Assembly: GCF_015674855.1 (NCBI RefSeq) | Contig: NZ_JADMLG010000001.1 | Coordinates: 186,001 to 250,000 of the forward strand | Length of the DNA: 64,000 nt | Direction: 5' to 3' | From: Nocardia bovistercoris | Lineage (GTDB): Bacteria; Actinomycetota; Actinomycetes; Mycobacteriales; Mycobacteriaceae | Part shown: one piece after another, positions 31,480-39,979 of the stretch | How the letters are laid out: the number at the start of each line of letters is the position of its first letter | How positions within the stretch are numbered: position 1 is the stretch's first letter | Program-made: the position numbers and the translations under genes | The notes under the pieces: generated by a model | Told to the model about the DNA's origin: nothing | Seen by the model: only the letters and a program-made list of their open reading frames with translations | Databases searched by the model: none

Positions 31480-32456
31480 CCCGCACCGCCGGGCACGAGA
31501 TCACGCAGATACTCCACGATCAGCCCGTCGACCTGTTCGGTGCGCTCCAACTGCAAGAGATGTCCCGCACCCGCGATCTCGGTCACCGCACGCAGGTCGG
31601 TGGAGTTGGCCCGCAGCACACCCAGCGGATCACGCCCGCTGAACCCTTCCATATCGGTGTCGCGTTCGCCGTAGACGAAGTAGGCGGGCACACCCACTTT
31701 CGCGTCCGCGTATTCGGCGGTGAGCTCCCAGTTGCGATCCAACGCCCGATACCAGCCGAGCCCGCCACTGAACCCGGTGCGGTCGAATTCCCGCGCCAGC
31801 ACATCGAGTTCTTCGACGCTGAGCCAACTCCACGGCAGCGCGGGCGCGTCGGGCAGCACATCGAGGTATCCGGTGCCTTCGGCCGGGTACCGCCACGTGT
31901 CGAGATAGTGATAGTCACCGCTGAGCGCGTAGTACACCCGGGCCAGGAATTCGCGCGGGTTCGCGCCGAGTTCGGCATCGGCGGGTCCGGTCTTCTGGAA
32001 ATAGTCCATGTGCAGGAAGTGCCGTCGGGCCGCCTCGGCCCACAGTTGAGTCGGCGCGCGCGGCGGCCGAGGCGCGTACGGATTGTTGAGCACGATCACG
32101 CCCGCGACACGTTCGGGTGCGCGCAGGCTCGCTTCCCAGACCAGCGCGGCCCCGAAATCGAGGCCGACGAATACCGCCTGTTCGGCGCCGATATCGTCGA
32201 GCAGGCCGAGCAGGTCCGCGAGTACGGCGAGATTGGTGTAGGCGTCGGGTCCGTCCTTGGGTCCGGTGCGACCGTATCCGCGCAGGTCGGGCGCGATGGC
32301 GTGGTAGCCGGCGGCCGCGACGGCGGCCAGTTGGCGGTGCCAGATGTAGCCGGTGTGTGGAAAGCCGTGGCAGAAGATCACGGGATAGCCCGCGCCGCGT
32401 TCGGTGATGTGCATCCGAATACCGTTGGTCGCCACGAAACGATGCCGCGTTTCCAC
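31449..32456 (-). CDS. Alpha/beta hydrolase, epoxide hydrolase/haloalkane dehalogenase type
   Basis: Hydrolase of 335 residues. HGFPHTGYIWHRQL is the HGxP oxyanion motif of epoxide hydrolases, the nucleophile is Asp in VFVGLDFGAALVW, and the triad histidine is in EIAGAGHLLQLE. Cap-domain tyrosines are likely in the RVYYALSGDYHYLD region. Substrates cannot be told; an aspartate nucleophile fits an epoxide or haloalkane. GTG 32456 is preferred because GGGAGG lies 5 bases upstream. It is divergent from an SDR gene across a short spacer with a perfect palindrome, and overlaps the SRPBCC gene tail-to-tail. Confidence 0.88.
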   Translation of the reverse strand: METRHRFVATNGIRMHITERGAGYPVIFCHGFPHTGYIWHRQLAAVAAAGYHAIAPDLRGYGRTGPKDGPDAYTNLAVLADLLGLLDDIGAEQAVFVGLDFGAALVWEASLRAPERVAGVIVLNNPYAPRPPRAPTQLWAEAARRHFLHMDYFQKTGPADAELGANPREFLARVYYALSGDYHYLDTWRYPAEGTGYLDVLPDAPALPWSWLSVEELDVLAREFDRTGFSGGLGWYRALDRNWELTAEYADAKVGVPAYFVYGERDTDMEGFSGRDPLGVLRANSTDLRAVTEIAGAGHLLQLERTEQVDGLIVEYLRDLVPGGAGQRYSAASSG

Positions 32457-32475
32457 CGAGGCCTCCCATTCTTTA

Positions 32476-32485
32476 GAACATGTTC
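32476..32485. promoter_or_regulatory. Perfect palindrome GAACATGTTC between divergent genes
   Basis: A 10-bp perfect palindrome in the 55-bp spacer between the epoxide-hydrolase-like gene and the SDR gene. Its place suggests an operator controlling both. No regulator gene is adjacent. Confidence 0.45.
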
Positions 32486-32511
32486 CTGTTTCACGGTAAT
32501 GTCCCCGAGTC

Positions 32512-33360
32512 GTGAGCGGAATACCTCGAGAACTTGGCGGCAGCGTGGCCGTCGTGACGGGCGCGAGCCGCGGAATCGGAAAGGGCATCGCACTGGAATT
32601 GGGCGCGGCGGGCGCCACCGTCTTCGTGACGGGCCGCTCGGCCACCACCGGCAGGCTGCCGGGAACCGTGCACGCGACCGCCGCGCGGATCGATGAACTC
32701 GGCGGCGTCGGCGTGCCCTTCGTCTGCGATCACCGCGACGACGACGCCGTCGCGCGACTGTTCCAGCGGGTGCGCGACGAATACGGCCGCCTCGACGTCC
32801 TGGTCAACAATGTCTACAACGCGCCCGCCGCCGCGCGCTGGCTGGGCAAACCGTTCTGGGCGGTGCCGCCGACCGCCTGGGACGAGACCTTCGACGTCGG
32901 CGTCCGCTCGCACTACGCCGCCGCGGTGTTCGCGGCGCCGCTGCTGATCGAATCGGGCGGACTGATCGTCAACATCTCCTCCCCCGGCGCCGAACGCTAT
33001 ATGCACAACGCGGTGTACGGGGTCGCCAAGTGCGCGCTGGACCGGCTCACCGCCGATCTGGCGCGCGACCTCACCGACAGCGATGTCACCGTGGTCTCGC
33101 TGTGGCCGGGGATCGTGAACACCGAACTGCTCCAGATGGTTCCGGCAGACGCGGACGGCCGCCGGATGGTCACGCTGCCCGGCGAGGGCAGCTTCGACCT
33201 CGACGCGGCCGAGAGTCCGCACTTCCCGGGCCGGGCCGTGGTCGCCCTCGCCACCGATCCCGCGCGCCGGGAGCGCACCGGAAATTCTTGGCGCGTAGCG
33301 GATCTCGCCGACGCTTACGGGTTCACCGATGTCGACGGTCGGGTGCCGCGCAACGACTGA
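32512..33360 (+). CDS. Short-chain dehydrogenase/reductase (DHRS1-like)
   Basis: NAD(P)-dependent oxidoreductase of 282 residues. The cofactor motif is VVTGASRGIGKGIALELG (about 14-31), VNNVYNAP is the NNAG-region variant, and the active site reads NISSPGAERYMHNAVYGVAKCALDRL, with Ser and the YxxxK pair. The NNVYNAP and long 200-230 region resemble DHRS1-like SDRs. GTG 32512 gives the family start. It is divergent from the epoxide-hydrolase-like gene; the two may act in one small-molecule pathway, which is inference. Confidence 0.9.
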   Translation: MSGIPRELGGSVAVVTGASRGIGKGIALELGAAGATVFVTGRSATTGRLPGTVHATAARIDELGGVGVPFVCDHRDDDAVARLFQRVRDEYGRLDVLVNNVYNAPAAARWLGKPFWAVPPTAWDETFDVGVRSHYAAAVFAAPLLIESGGLIVNISSPGAERYMHNAVYGVAKCALDRLTADLARDLTDSDVTVVSLWPGIVNTELLQMVPADADGRRMVTLPGEGSFDLDAAESPHFPGRAVVALATDPARRERTGNSWRVADLADAYGFTDVDGRVPRND

Positions 33361-33531
33361 CCCGGCGGCCGCACCGAAACTCCGTGCACCACGGAACAAT
33401 CCACGGCGTTCATCGGATCCACGGGGCAGAGCGAGGTATTCGTGCCCCGGTGCTAGTCTGACCGCGCGATGTCGCAGCGAACGGCATCGCGCGTCCGATA
33501 TCCCATTCGCACCTTTCGAAGGAGCGCGTGA

Positions 33532-33840
33532 ATGCCGCAGGTAGCCTTGGTCTCTCGGGTCAAAGCGAAACAAGGTCGAGCCGACGAACTCGTCGCCGCC
33601 TTCGGCCCGGTATTCGAGCAGGTCGCCAGGGAGCCGGGCACGCTGCTGTACGTCCTGAACCGTTCCAAGGACGATCCCGAACTGTTCTGGATCTCGGAGA
33701 TCTACGCCGACGACGCCGCGTTCACCGCGCACCGCGACAGCGCGGCCATGGCAGCGGCCACCCCGGTGCTCGGCGATCTCATCGCGGGCGCCGAACTCAT
33801 CGTCGGCGAACCGCTGGCGGCCAAGGGTGTGCTCGCCTGA
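33532..33840 (+). CDS. Antibiotic biosynthesis monooxygenase (ABM) domain protein
   Basis: A protein of 102 residues with the dimeric alpha-beta barrel ABM fold: VALVSRVKAKQGRADELVAAFGPVFEQVAREPGTLLYVLNRSKDDPELFWISEIYADDAAFTAH matches the family core from beta 1 to the EFW-like strand. Members include quinol monooxygenases and heme-degrading enzymes; the function here is unknown. GAAGGAG stands just before ATG 33532. A 171-bp spacer separates it from the SDR gene. Confidence 0.85.
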   Translation: MPQVALVSRVKAKQGRADELVAAFGPVFEQVAREPGTLLYVLNRSKDDPELFWISEIYADDAAFTAHRDSAAMAAATPVLGDLIAGAELIVGEPLAAKGVLA

Positions 33841-33862
33841 TCGTCGCGCACACCCCGGCGCG

Positions 33863-34141
33863 TCAGAGACTGAACGCGATCCCGCGCAGCACCAGCGCCA
33901 CGATGAAAACGATCGTGAACGCGAGGTCGATCGCCAATCCGCCCGCCCGCACCGGCGGCAGCACCTTGCGCACCGGCGCGATCACCGGTTCGGTGGCCCG
34001 TGTGGCGAGGTCACGGGCCCGCAGCACCCACGGCGTCGTGGTCCTGCCGAGCAGCACCACCCAGTCCAGGATCATGCGGGCGATCATTATCACGATGAAC
34101 AGCGTCAGGGCGTAGCCGAGCACCGTCCCGATGAGGCTCAT
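33863..34141 (-). CDS. YggT family membrane protein
   Basis: A protein of 92 residues with two predicted membrane helices (LIGTVLGYALTLFIVIMIARMILDWV and LAIDLAFTIVFIVALVLRGIAF) and the family motif RDLATRATEPVIAPVRKVLPP between them. YggT proteins are linked to osmotic tolerance and to cell-division gene clusters; this copy stands alone. ATG 34141 has AAGGAG 6 bases upstream, which decides the start. Confidence 0.9.
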   Translation of the reverse strand: MSLIGTVLGYALTLFIVIMIARMILDWVVLLGRTTTPWVLRARDLATRATEPVIAPVRKVLPPVRAGGLAIDLAFTIVFIVALVLRGIAFSL

Positions 34142-34681
34142 GACCAACTCCTTCGATGTCGGCCGACCGGCCGTTCTACGAATACCAACGTCGCCCGGCG
34201 CACGCGAGTGTCCACGCGGTAGGGTTCTCAGTCGACTCTAAGGATCGGACAAATCCGGCACCCGAGCGCCTATCCCCTTTTTCCGCAAACCACACCACAC
34301 CGACCGACCGGTTTCGTACACTCGACCAGGTTCCATCCGAATCGGAACCCCCGTCGGACACGACACATCTACGTCGCCGCCGACGCGCTGGAACGTCACC
34401 GGGACGAGGAGCTTTCCCGAGCACTCTGAACAACCTCACCCCCGGTGCGTTCAGCCGCGGCCACCACGGCGAACTCGGGCAGCGCGTCCACGACAACGGA
34501 ACAGGGCGCAGCGGTCCGGTGCTCACCTCGACGAGCTCACGGCGTCCCTTCCGATGGACCGCTGCGCCTGCCATCGGTCCCGCTCGCACCGACTCGCGTC
34601 GGCGATGTTCGGAACCCGACCGGGGGTGGTCCGTCTCGCGACGAACCACCCCCGACGCGCTACCCCGCGGTGCGTGCGAAA
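34142..34681. other. 540-bp spacer without a supportable gene
   Basis: Open frames here are Arg/Pro-rich and lack recognisable domains. The only structure I see is an inverted repeat at 34329-34349, with GGTTCC and GGAACC arms and a 9-base loop. The promoter of the yggT-type gene must lie at the left end. Confidence 0.5.
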
Positions 34682-35383
34682 TTACTTCGCGGGCGCGGGC
34701 TTCGGAGCCGGCTGGTTGATGGTGGAGAAATACTGAATCGCGGCGGCGATGGCGACCGGACCGGTCACGAAGATCTGGCCGATGATCGTGCCGAGGAAGC
34801 CGACTGCGGCCATGCCGCCCACGCAGCCGAGCGCGGCGGCGGGAATGAACGGTCCGAACAGGCCGACCAGCGTCGCCGAGGCGACAGTCGCGCCGACGAT
34901 ACCGCCGAGGACACAGCCGAGACCCGCGCCCGCGATGCCGCCGATCAGGGTGCCGATGGTGGCGCCCGCGGCGATGGTGCTGGTCAGACGGCTCCAGGCA
35001 GCCTGCTCACGCTCGTATTCGGTCTTCCACGGGGCCTGGTCCTCGTAGGGCAGCGCGACCGGCTTGTAAACGGCCTTGTCGAGCGCGAGCTGCGGGGTGA
35101 GGGTCGCGGTGCGGCCGTCGATGTCCGCGGCGATCGGGAAGACGAATTCATCGAGCCGGAAAGCCAATTCGGTGCCCGCGACGATGGTGTCGCCGGACTT
35201 GATCTTGAAGACGCCGTCCTCGACGGCCATCGAGCCCGCGTCGGTGGTGATCACGGTCGACCGATCGCCTGCCGTGGCGGAGAACCCGACGGCCTCGGGC
35301 TCCGGGGCCGCGGCCGCGCTACCGGTCGCGATGCCGAGTGCCGCGATCAGTAACGCGGCGGTTGCGGTCAGCTTGACCTTCAT
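34682..35383 (-). CDS. Secreted glycine-zipper protein, function unknown
   Basis: A protein of 233 residues. A signal peptide (MKVKLTATAALLIAALGIATGSAAAA) is followed by a soluble region of about 90 residues and then a long hydrophobic, glycine-rich region (about 118-215) with repeated GxxxG spacing, for example AGATIGTLIGGIAGAGLG and VLGGIVGATVASATLVGLFG. Two cysteines lie in the hydrophobic part. The tail is PAPKPAPAK. Such regions insert in membranes or oligomerise. ATG 35383 has GAGGA 8 bases upstream; ATG 35398 is possible. I do not recognise a named family. Confidence 0.75.
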   Translation of the reverse strand: MKVKLTATAALLIAALGIATGSAAAAPEPEAVGFSATAGDRSTVITTDAGSMAVEDGVFKIKSGDTIVAGTELAFRLDEFVFPIAADIDGRTATLTPQLALDKAVYKPVALPYEDQAPWKTEYEREQAAWSRLTSTIAAGATIGTLIGGIAGAGLGCVLGGIVGATVASATLVGLFGPFIPAAALGCVGGMAAVGFLGTIIGQIFVTGPVAIAAAIQYFSTINQPAPKPAPAK

Positions 35384-35426
35384 CTGGTTTGTCCTCATCT
35401 CTGAAAACCGGGCGCTACCCGGGTGC

Positions 35427-35438
35427 TTGTCGCGACAA
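35427..35438. promoter_or_regulatory. Palindrome TTGTCGCGACAA upstream of the ABC uptake operon
   Basis: A 12-bp perfect palindrome, framed by GGTG and CACC arms with one extra base on the left. It lies in the spacer between the secreted-protein gene and the ABC operon, about 150 bp before the ATPase start, and is a candidate operator for either divergent unit. Confidence 0.5.
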
Positions 35439-35586
35439 CACCGTCATCGATCGCGACACCGTCCGCCGTCGTTGTCGAACCTCTCGATTCGCGCGATCGG
35501 TGTTGCCTATCGAACGCACGCGCGATGTCCGGCCAGGCCGAGACTGACCGATGTCAATACGGCGGACCGAGCGAAGGAGATCCGGG

Positions 35587-36708
35587 GTGGCCCGGCTGCA
35601 AATCGAGGCGGTTTCCAAACGATTCGGCGCCACCGACGCGGTGCGCGAGGTGAATCTCGACATCGCCGACGGCGAATTCATGGTGTTGCTCGGACCGAGC
35701 GGCTGCGGCAAATCCACGCTGCTGCGGATGATCGCGGGACTGGAGGCGCCGACCTCGGGTCGGCTGCTGCTCGACGGACGCGACATCACCGATGTCGCTC
35801 CGCAGCAACGAGATCTGGCGATGGTCTTCCAAAGTTACGCGCTGTACCCACATCTCACGGTGGCGCGCAATATCGGCTTCCCGCTCAAGTCGCGGCGGGT
35901 GCCGCGCGCGAAGATCGCCGAACGCGTCGCCGAGGTCGCCGCGACGCTCGCGCTGACCCCGCTGCTCGACCGGCGGCCCTCGGCCCTGTCCGGCGGCCAG
36001 CGGCAGCGAGTCGCGTTGGCGCGGGCCATGGTTCGCGATCCCGGCGCCTTCCTCATGGACGAGCCGCTGTCGAATCTGGACGCCAGACTGCGCAGCGCGA
36101 CCCGCGCGGAACTGATCGCACTGCACCGCAGGCTCGGCTCGACTTTCCTCTACGTCACCCACGACCAAGTCGAGGCCATGACCATGGCGACCCGCATCGC
36201 CCTGCTCAACGACGGGCAGATCGAGCAGGTCGGCGCGCCGACCGAGCTGTACGACACCCCGCGCACCACGTTCGTCGCGGCCTTCCTCGGCGCACCGCCG
36301 ATGAATCTGCTGCCCGCGACGGTGGTCGCGCGCGGCGGCGAACTGCGCGTGCTCGCCGACGGACTCGACGCCCCGCTCGGCATCGCCGACACCTGCGACG
36401 ACACCCCGGTGACGGTGGGCTTCCGCCCCGAGCGGCTGCGCCCGACCACCGGCGTCGGCGCGGTGCGCGGACAGGTGACCATGGTCGAGAACCTCGGCAG
36501 CGAGGAGGTCGTCCACCTCACCGTCGGCGACCGGCAGGTCTCGGCGCGCGTCCCGCGACCCGCGGGCGTCGTCGCGGGCGGACAGCTCGCGCTGAGCGTC
36601 GGCCCCGCCGACCTGCACCTGTTCCATCCTGAATCCGGGCAACGCCTGACGTGGCAGGCCGACGTGCCGGACCCGATGACAGCGCGCACCGAACTCCCGG
36701 TCGCCTGA
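35587..36708 (+). CDS. ugpC: ABC uptake transporter ATPase (UgpC/MsmK type)
   Basis: A CUT1-family ATPase of 373 residues. Walker A is GPSGCGKST (about 36-44), the signature LSGGQRQRVALARAMV, Walker B FLMDEPLSNLD, the switch histidine YVTHDQVEAM, and the C-terminal 140 residues form the TOBE/regulatory domain of sugar and glycerol-phosphate importers. GTG 35587 has AGGAG 7 bases upstream. It is first in an operon with a lipoprotein, a phosphoesterase and two permeases. The symbol is by class; substrate choice depends on the binding protein. Confidence 0.88.
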   Translation: MARLQIEAVSKRFGATDAVREVNLDIADGEFMVLLGPSGCGKSTLLRMIAGLEAPTSGRLLLDGRDITDVAPQQRDLAMVFQSYALYPHLTVARNIGFPLKSRRVPRAKIAERVAEVAATLALTPLLDRRPSALSGGQRQRVALARAMVRDPGAFLMDEPLSNLDARLRSATRAELIALHRRLGSTFLYVTHDQVEAMTMATRIALLNDGQIEQVGAPTELYDTPRTTFVAAFLGAPPMNLLPATVVARGGELRVLADGLDAPLGIADTCDDTPVTVGFRPERLRPTTGVGAVRGQVTMVENLGSEEVVHLTVGDRQVSARVPRPAGVVAGGQLALSVGPADLHLFHPESGQRLTWQADVPDPMTARTELPVA

Positions 36709-36747
36709 AGCCAACCCAGGTATCACATCACCTCAGGAGCCAGACCC

Positions 36748-38121
36748 GTGAAACGCACATTGGCCGCCGTATGCCTCGCGCTGAGCACCGCACTCGCGGT
36801 CAGCGCCTGTGGCGGATTGGGCAGTACCGCGAACGAATCAGCGGCGCCCACCGCGACCATCCCCGAACTCGGCAAGGACCAACAGGTCTCGATCGTGTTC
36901 GAGTCCTACAACTACGGTCTCGCGGGCGCGTGGACAGACACCTTCAACGCGCTCATCACCGACTTCCAGACCAAGCACCCGAATATCAAGGTGACCGCCC
37001 AGAAGCCGCAGGGCAACAGCCCGAACCCGGCCACCGACACCATCTCGAGCATCCAGAACCAGATGGTCGCGGGCGCCCCGCCGGACGTCGCCCAGCTCGG
37101 CTTCAGCGATCTGGACTTCACCATCAACTCGCTGCAGGCCAAGTCGCTGGACGGGCTGGTCGGCAAGGACGCGGTGCAGAAGAACTTCGACGGGGCCAAG
37201 CACGCCTTCGCCCCGCGCGCCCGCACCCTGGCCGACTGGAACGGCCAGACCTACGGCGTGCCGTTCGTGTTCTCGACCCCGGTGCTGTACTTCAACGCGA
37301 CCCTGTTCACCGAGGCCGGACTCGACCCGGCCAACCCGCCCAAGACCTGGCAGCAGGTCGCCGAGGCGGCCGCGGCGATCAACGGCAAGACCGGCAAGGG
37401 CGGCATCTACGTCGACTGCCTGACCAAGACCGCCAAGGACTGGTGCTTCCAGTCGATGGTCCGCTCCAACGGCGGCCGGGTGATCTCCGAGGACCGTACC
37501 AAGCTCACCTACGCCGAGGACCCCGCGGTCGAGGTGGCCAGGCAGGCGCAGGACCTGGTGCGTACCGGCGGCATGCCGGTGCTGCAGCAGAAGCAGGGCT
37601 ACGAGGCGTTCGGCCGCGGTGAGATCGGCATGATCCTCGAGACCAGCGCCATCCAGGGCAACTTCGTCAAGGGCGCCGAAGGCAAATGGGACCTGCGTTC
37701 GGCTCCGATGCCGAGCTACGGCAGCAAGCCGACCGTGCCGACCAACTCCGGCGCTTCGCTCTACATCCTGTCCAACGATCCCGCCAAGCAGCGCGCGTCG
37801 TGGGAACTGATCAAGTACCTCACCAGCGAGGAGGCCTACATGAAGATCTCCCAGGGCATCGGCTACCTGCCGCTGCGCACCGGTCTGCTCTCCGATCCCA
37901 GCGGACTGCAGGACTGGGCGAAGAAGAACCCGCTGTTCGAGCCGAACGTCGCGCAGCTGGGCAACATGGAGCCGTGGATCTCCATGCCCGGCACCAATTA
38001 CCTGCAGATCCGTGACGGCATGATGGACGCCGTCGAAGCGGTCGTCTTCCAGGGCAAGGACCCCAAGTCCACCCTGACCGCCGCGCAGGATCAGGGCCGC
38101 AAACTCCTCCCGGCCGCATGA
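36748..38121 (+). CDS. Extracellular solute-binding lipoprotein
   Basis: A family 1 solute-binding protein of 457 residues, held outside the membrane by a lipid anchor: signal peptide MKRTLAAVCLALSTALAVSAC with lipobox AVSAC. The mature part has VSIVFESYNYGLAGAWTDTFNALITDFQTKHPNIKVT, the usual opening of CUT1 sugar/glycerol-phosphate binding proteins. The ligand is not clear from sequence. It starts 39 bp after the ATPase gene, and its stop overlaps the phosphoesterase start (ATGA), so the two are made together. Confidence 0.92.
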   Translation: MKRTLAAVCLALSTALAVSACGGLGSTANESAAPTATIPELGKDQQVSIVFESYNYGLAGAWTDTFNALITDFQTKHPNIKVTAQKPQGNSPNPATDTISSIQNQMVAGAPPDVAQLGFSDLDFTINSLQAKSLDGLVGKDAVQKNFDGAKHAFAPRARTLADWNGQTYGVPFVFSTPVLYFNATLFTEAGLDPANPPKTWQQVAEAAAAINGKTGKGGIYVDCLTKTAKDWCFQSMVRSNGGRVISEDRTKLTYAEDPAVEVARQAQDLVRTGGMPVLQQKQGYEAFGRGEIGMILETSAIQGNFVKGAEGKWDLRSAPMPSYGSKPTVPTNSGASLYILSNDPAKQRASWELIKYLTSEEAYMKISQGIGYLPLRTGLLSDPSGLQDWAKKNPLFEPNVAQLGNMEPWISMPGTNYLQIRDGMMDAVEAVVFQGKDPKSTLTAAQDQGRKLLPAA

Positions 38122-39005
38122 GCGCCCGCGGCAACGGCGCGATGACCGAACACGACCCCGCAGACGGGCTCACGGTCATCCAGCTGACCGACACCCACCT
38201 CAGGTCCGAAGGCGAGCTGGTGCACGGCGTGGTCGACACGCACGCGCATCTACTCGAGGCGCTCGACCATATCGCCGACTCCGGGCGAGGCGTCGACGCC
38301 ATGGTGCTGACCGGCGACCTCGCCGACAACGGCGCCCCCGAGGCTTATCGAAGACTGCGGGCGGCGGTCGAGCCCGTTGCCGCGACGCTGGGTGCCGAAG
38401 TCGTCTACGTCATGGGCAATCACGACGAGCGGGTCGCCTTCGGGGCCGAACTGCTCGATCGCGACGTGGATCCGGCGGCCCCGCTCGACAGTGTCGTCGA
38501 GGTCGCCGGACTGCGGATCATCGCGCTCGACTCCACGATTCCGCACCACCACCACGGTCGCCTCGCACCGGATCAACTGGAGTGGCTGGCCGAGCAGTTG
38601 CGTGTCCCCGCACCGCGCGGCACGCTGCTCGCGCTGCACCATCCGCCGGTCCGCTCCCCCATGCCGAGTTCGAACATGCTGCGGCTCGAGCAGCCGCGGC
38701 GATTGGCCGAGGTGCTCGCGGGTTCGGATGTCGGGATGATCCTGTGCGGGCACAACCACCTCACCGGAGCCTCCGCCCTCGCGGGTGTCCCGGTGTGGCT
38801 CGGCACGCCGATGTCGTTCCGCACCGACACCTTCCCGCCCTCGGACCGCCACCGCGGTTTCGCCGGATTCGGTTTCTCCCGGATCGAGGTGCTCGACGAG
38901 GGCATGATCGCCGCCGCGGTCGACCTCACGCCCGCAGCACCCGTCTACAACCGAGCCCTGCGGGACGTCCTCGACCAGCTCGCCGCGCTGGCCGAGCGGC
39001 GGTAG
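38118..39005 (+). CDS. Metallophosphoesterase, GpdQ/CpdA-like
   Basis: Binuclear metal phosphodiesterase of 295 residues. Metal ligands are visible in order: QLTDTHL (Asp25, His27), TGDLADNG, MGNHDE, LALHHPP and ILCGHNHLTG. The segment RSEGELVHGVVDTHA after the first motif resembles the corresponding part of Enterobacter GpdQ, a glycerophosphodiesterase, more than the cAMP enzyme CpdA. No signal peptide is seen, so it acts in the cytosol. It is inside the ABC operon, coupled to the binding-protein gene, which suggests it cleaves the imported diester. Substrate assignment is inference. Confidence 0.85.
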   Translation: MSARGNGAMTEHDPADGLTVIQLTDTHLRSEGELVHGVVDTHAHLLEALDHIADSGRGVDAMVLTGDLADNGAPEAYRRLRAAVEPVAATLGAEVVYVMGNHDERVAFGAELLDRDVDPAAPLDSVVEVAGLRIIALDSTIPHHHHGRLAPDQLEWLAEQLRVPAPRGTLLALHHPPVRSPMPSSNMLRLEQPRRLAEVLAGSDVGMILCGHNHLTGASALAGVPVWLGTPMSFRTDTFPPSDRHRGFAGFGFSRIEVLDEGMIAAAVDLTPAAPVYNRALRDVLDQLAALAERR

Positions 39006-39010
39006 TGGCG

Positions 39011-39979
39011 ATGTTCGTCGTCGAACACCCGCCCGCCGACGCCGTCCTCGGCGTCGGCGCGGCGCCGGATCTGCCCGCGGCCACCGCGCGCGGACGCGTC
39101 GTGCTGCGGCGCGTCCTGCGCGGGCTCGCGCCCTACCTCTATCTGTCCCCCGCGCTGGCGATGGTGATCATCTGGACCTATCGCCCGCTGTTCCAAGCCT
39201 TCGAACTGTCCACATACTCGTGGAATCTGCTGCCGAGTATGCCGATGAAACCGGTCGGCACGGCCAATTACGAACGGCTGCTGGATCTTCCGTCGTTCTG
39301 GGACTCCCTCGGGCGCACCGGCGTGCTCATCGGCGGCCTGCTGCCGTTCACGGTGGCGCTGCCGGTGGCGCTCGCGCTCGCCGGACGCCGGGTGCATCCG
39401 CGCGCCCGCACCGTCTACCAGGCCTTCATCTTCGCGCCGTTCCTGGTCGCGCCGGTGGCCGCGGGCGCGGTCTGGCGCTGGCTGCTGCATCCCGGCGGCG
39501 GTGTCGTCGGGCAGGTGCTCGGCTCGGACCGCAACTGGGTCTACGACGTGGACACCGCCCAGGGCGTCATCATCGTCATCACCGGCTGGCAGCTGCTCGG
39601 CTTCGCGGTGCTCGTGGTGTGGGCGGGCCTGGCGGGCATCAGCCCCGACTACGACGAGGCGGCCCGCGTCGACGGCGCGTCGCCGGGGCAGATCCGGCGC
39701 TGGATCACCCTGCCGATGCTCTCCCCCACCCTGCTGTTCCTGGTGCTCACCACGGTCCTGCTCACCCCGACCCTGACCTTCCCCATCATCGACTCGATGA
39801 CCCAGGGCGGTCCGGCGCAGGCCACGACGAACATCTACTACCTGCTCTGGGACTACGCGTTCCACAGCTTCGACGCCGGACTCAGCGCCGCCGCGGGCGT
39901 GCTGCTGTTCGTCGGCTTCGGCGTGATCGCGGGCGCCCTGGTGTGGCTGTCGGAAAGGCTGTCCTTCCATGACGATTGA
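39011..39979 (+). CDS. ABC uptake permease, UgpA-like
   Basis: Inner-membrane permease of 322 residues with six predicted helices and the MalF/UgpA-type EAA loop YDEAARVDGASPGQIRRWITLPML (about 215-238), which docks to the ATPase. The N-terminal 40 residues are cytosolic. The start is uncertain: GTG 39005 overlaps the phosphoesterase stop, and ATG 39011 is two codons later. It overlaps the next permease gene by 11 bp. Confidence 0.9.
   Translation: MFVVEHPPADAVLGVGAAPDLPAATARGRVVLRRVLRGLAPYLYLSPALAMVIIWTYRPLFQAFELSTYSWNLLPSMPMKPVGTANYERLLDLPSFWDSLGRTGVLIGGLLPFTVALPVALALAGRRVHPRARTVYQAFIFAPFLVAPVAAGAVWRWLLHPGGGVVGQVLGSDRNWVYDVDTAQGVIIVITGWQLLGFAVLVVWAGLAGISPDYDEAARVDGASPGQIRRWITLPMLSPTLLFLVLTTVLLTPTLTFPIIDSMTQGGPAQATTNIYYLLWDYAFHSFDAGLSAAAGVLLFVGFGVIAGALVWLSERLSFHDD

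Noticed and set aside
32476..32485. LexA SOS box
   Set aside because: The actinobacterial LexA site needs GAAC and GTTC separated by four bases; here only two bases separate them. I kept it as an unnamed palindrome.
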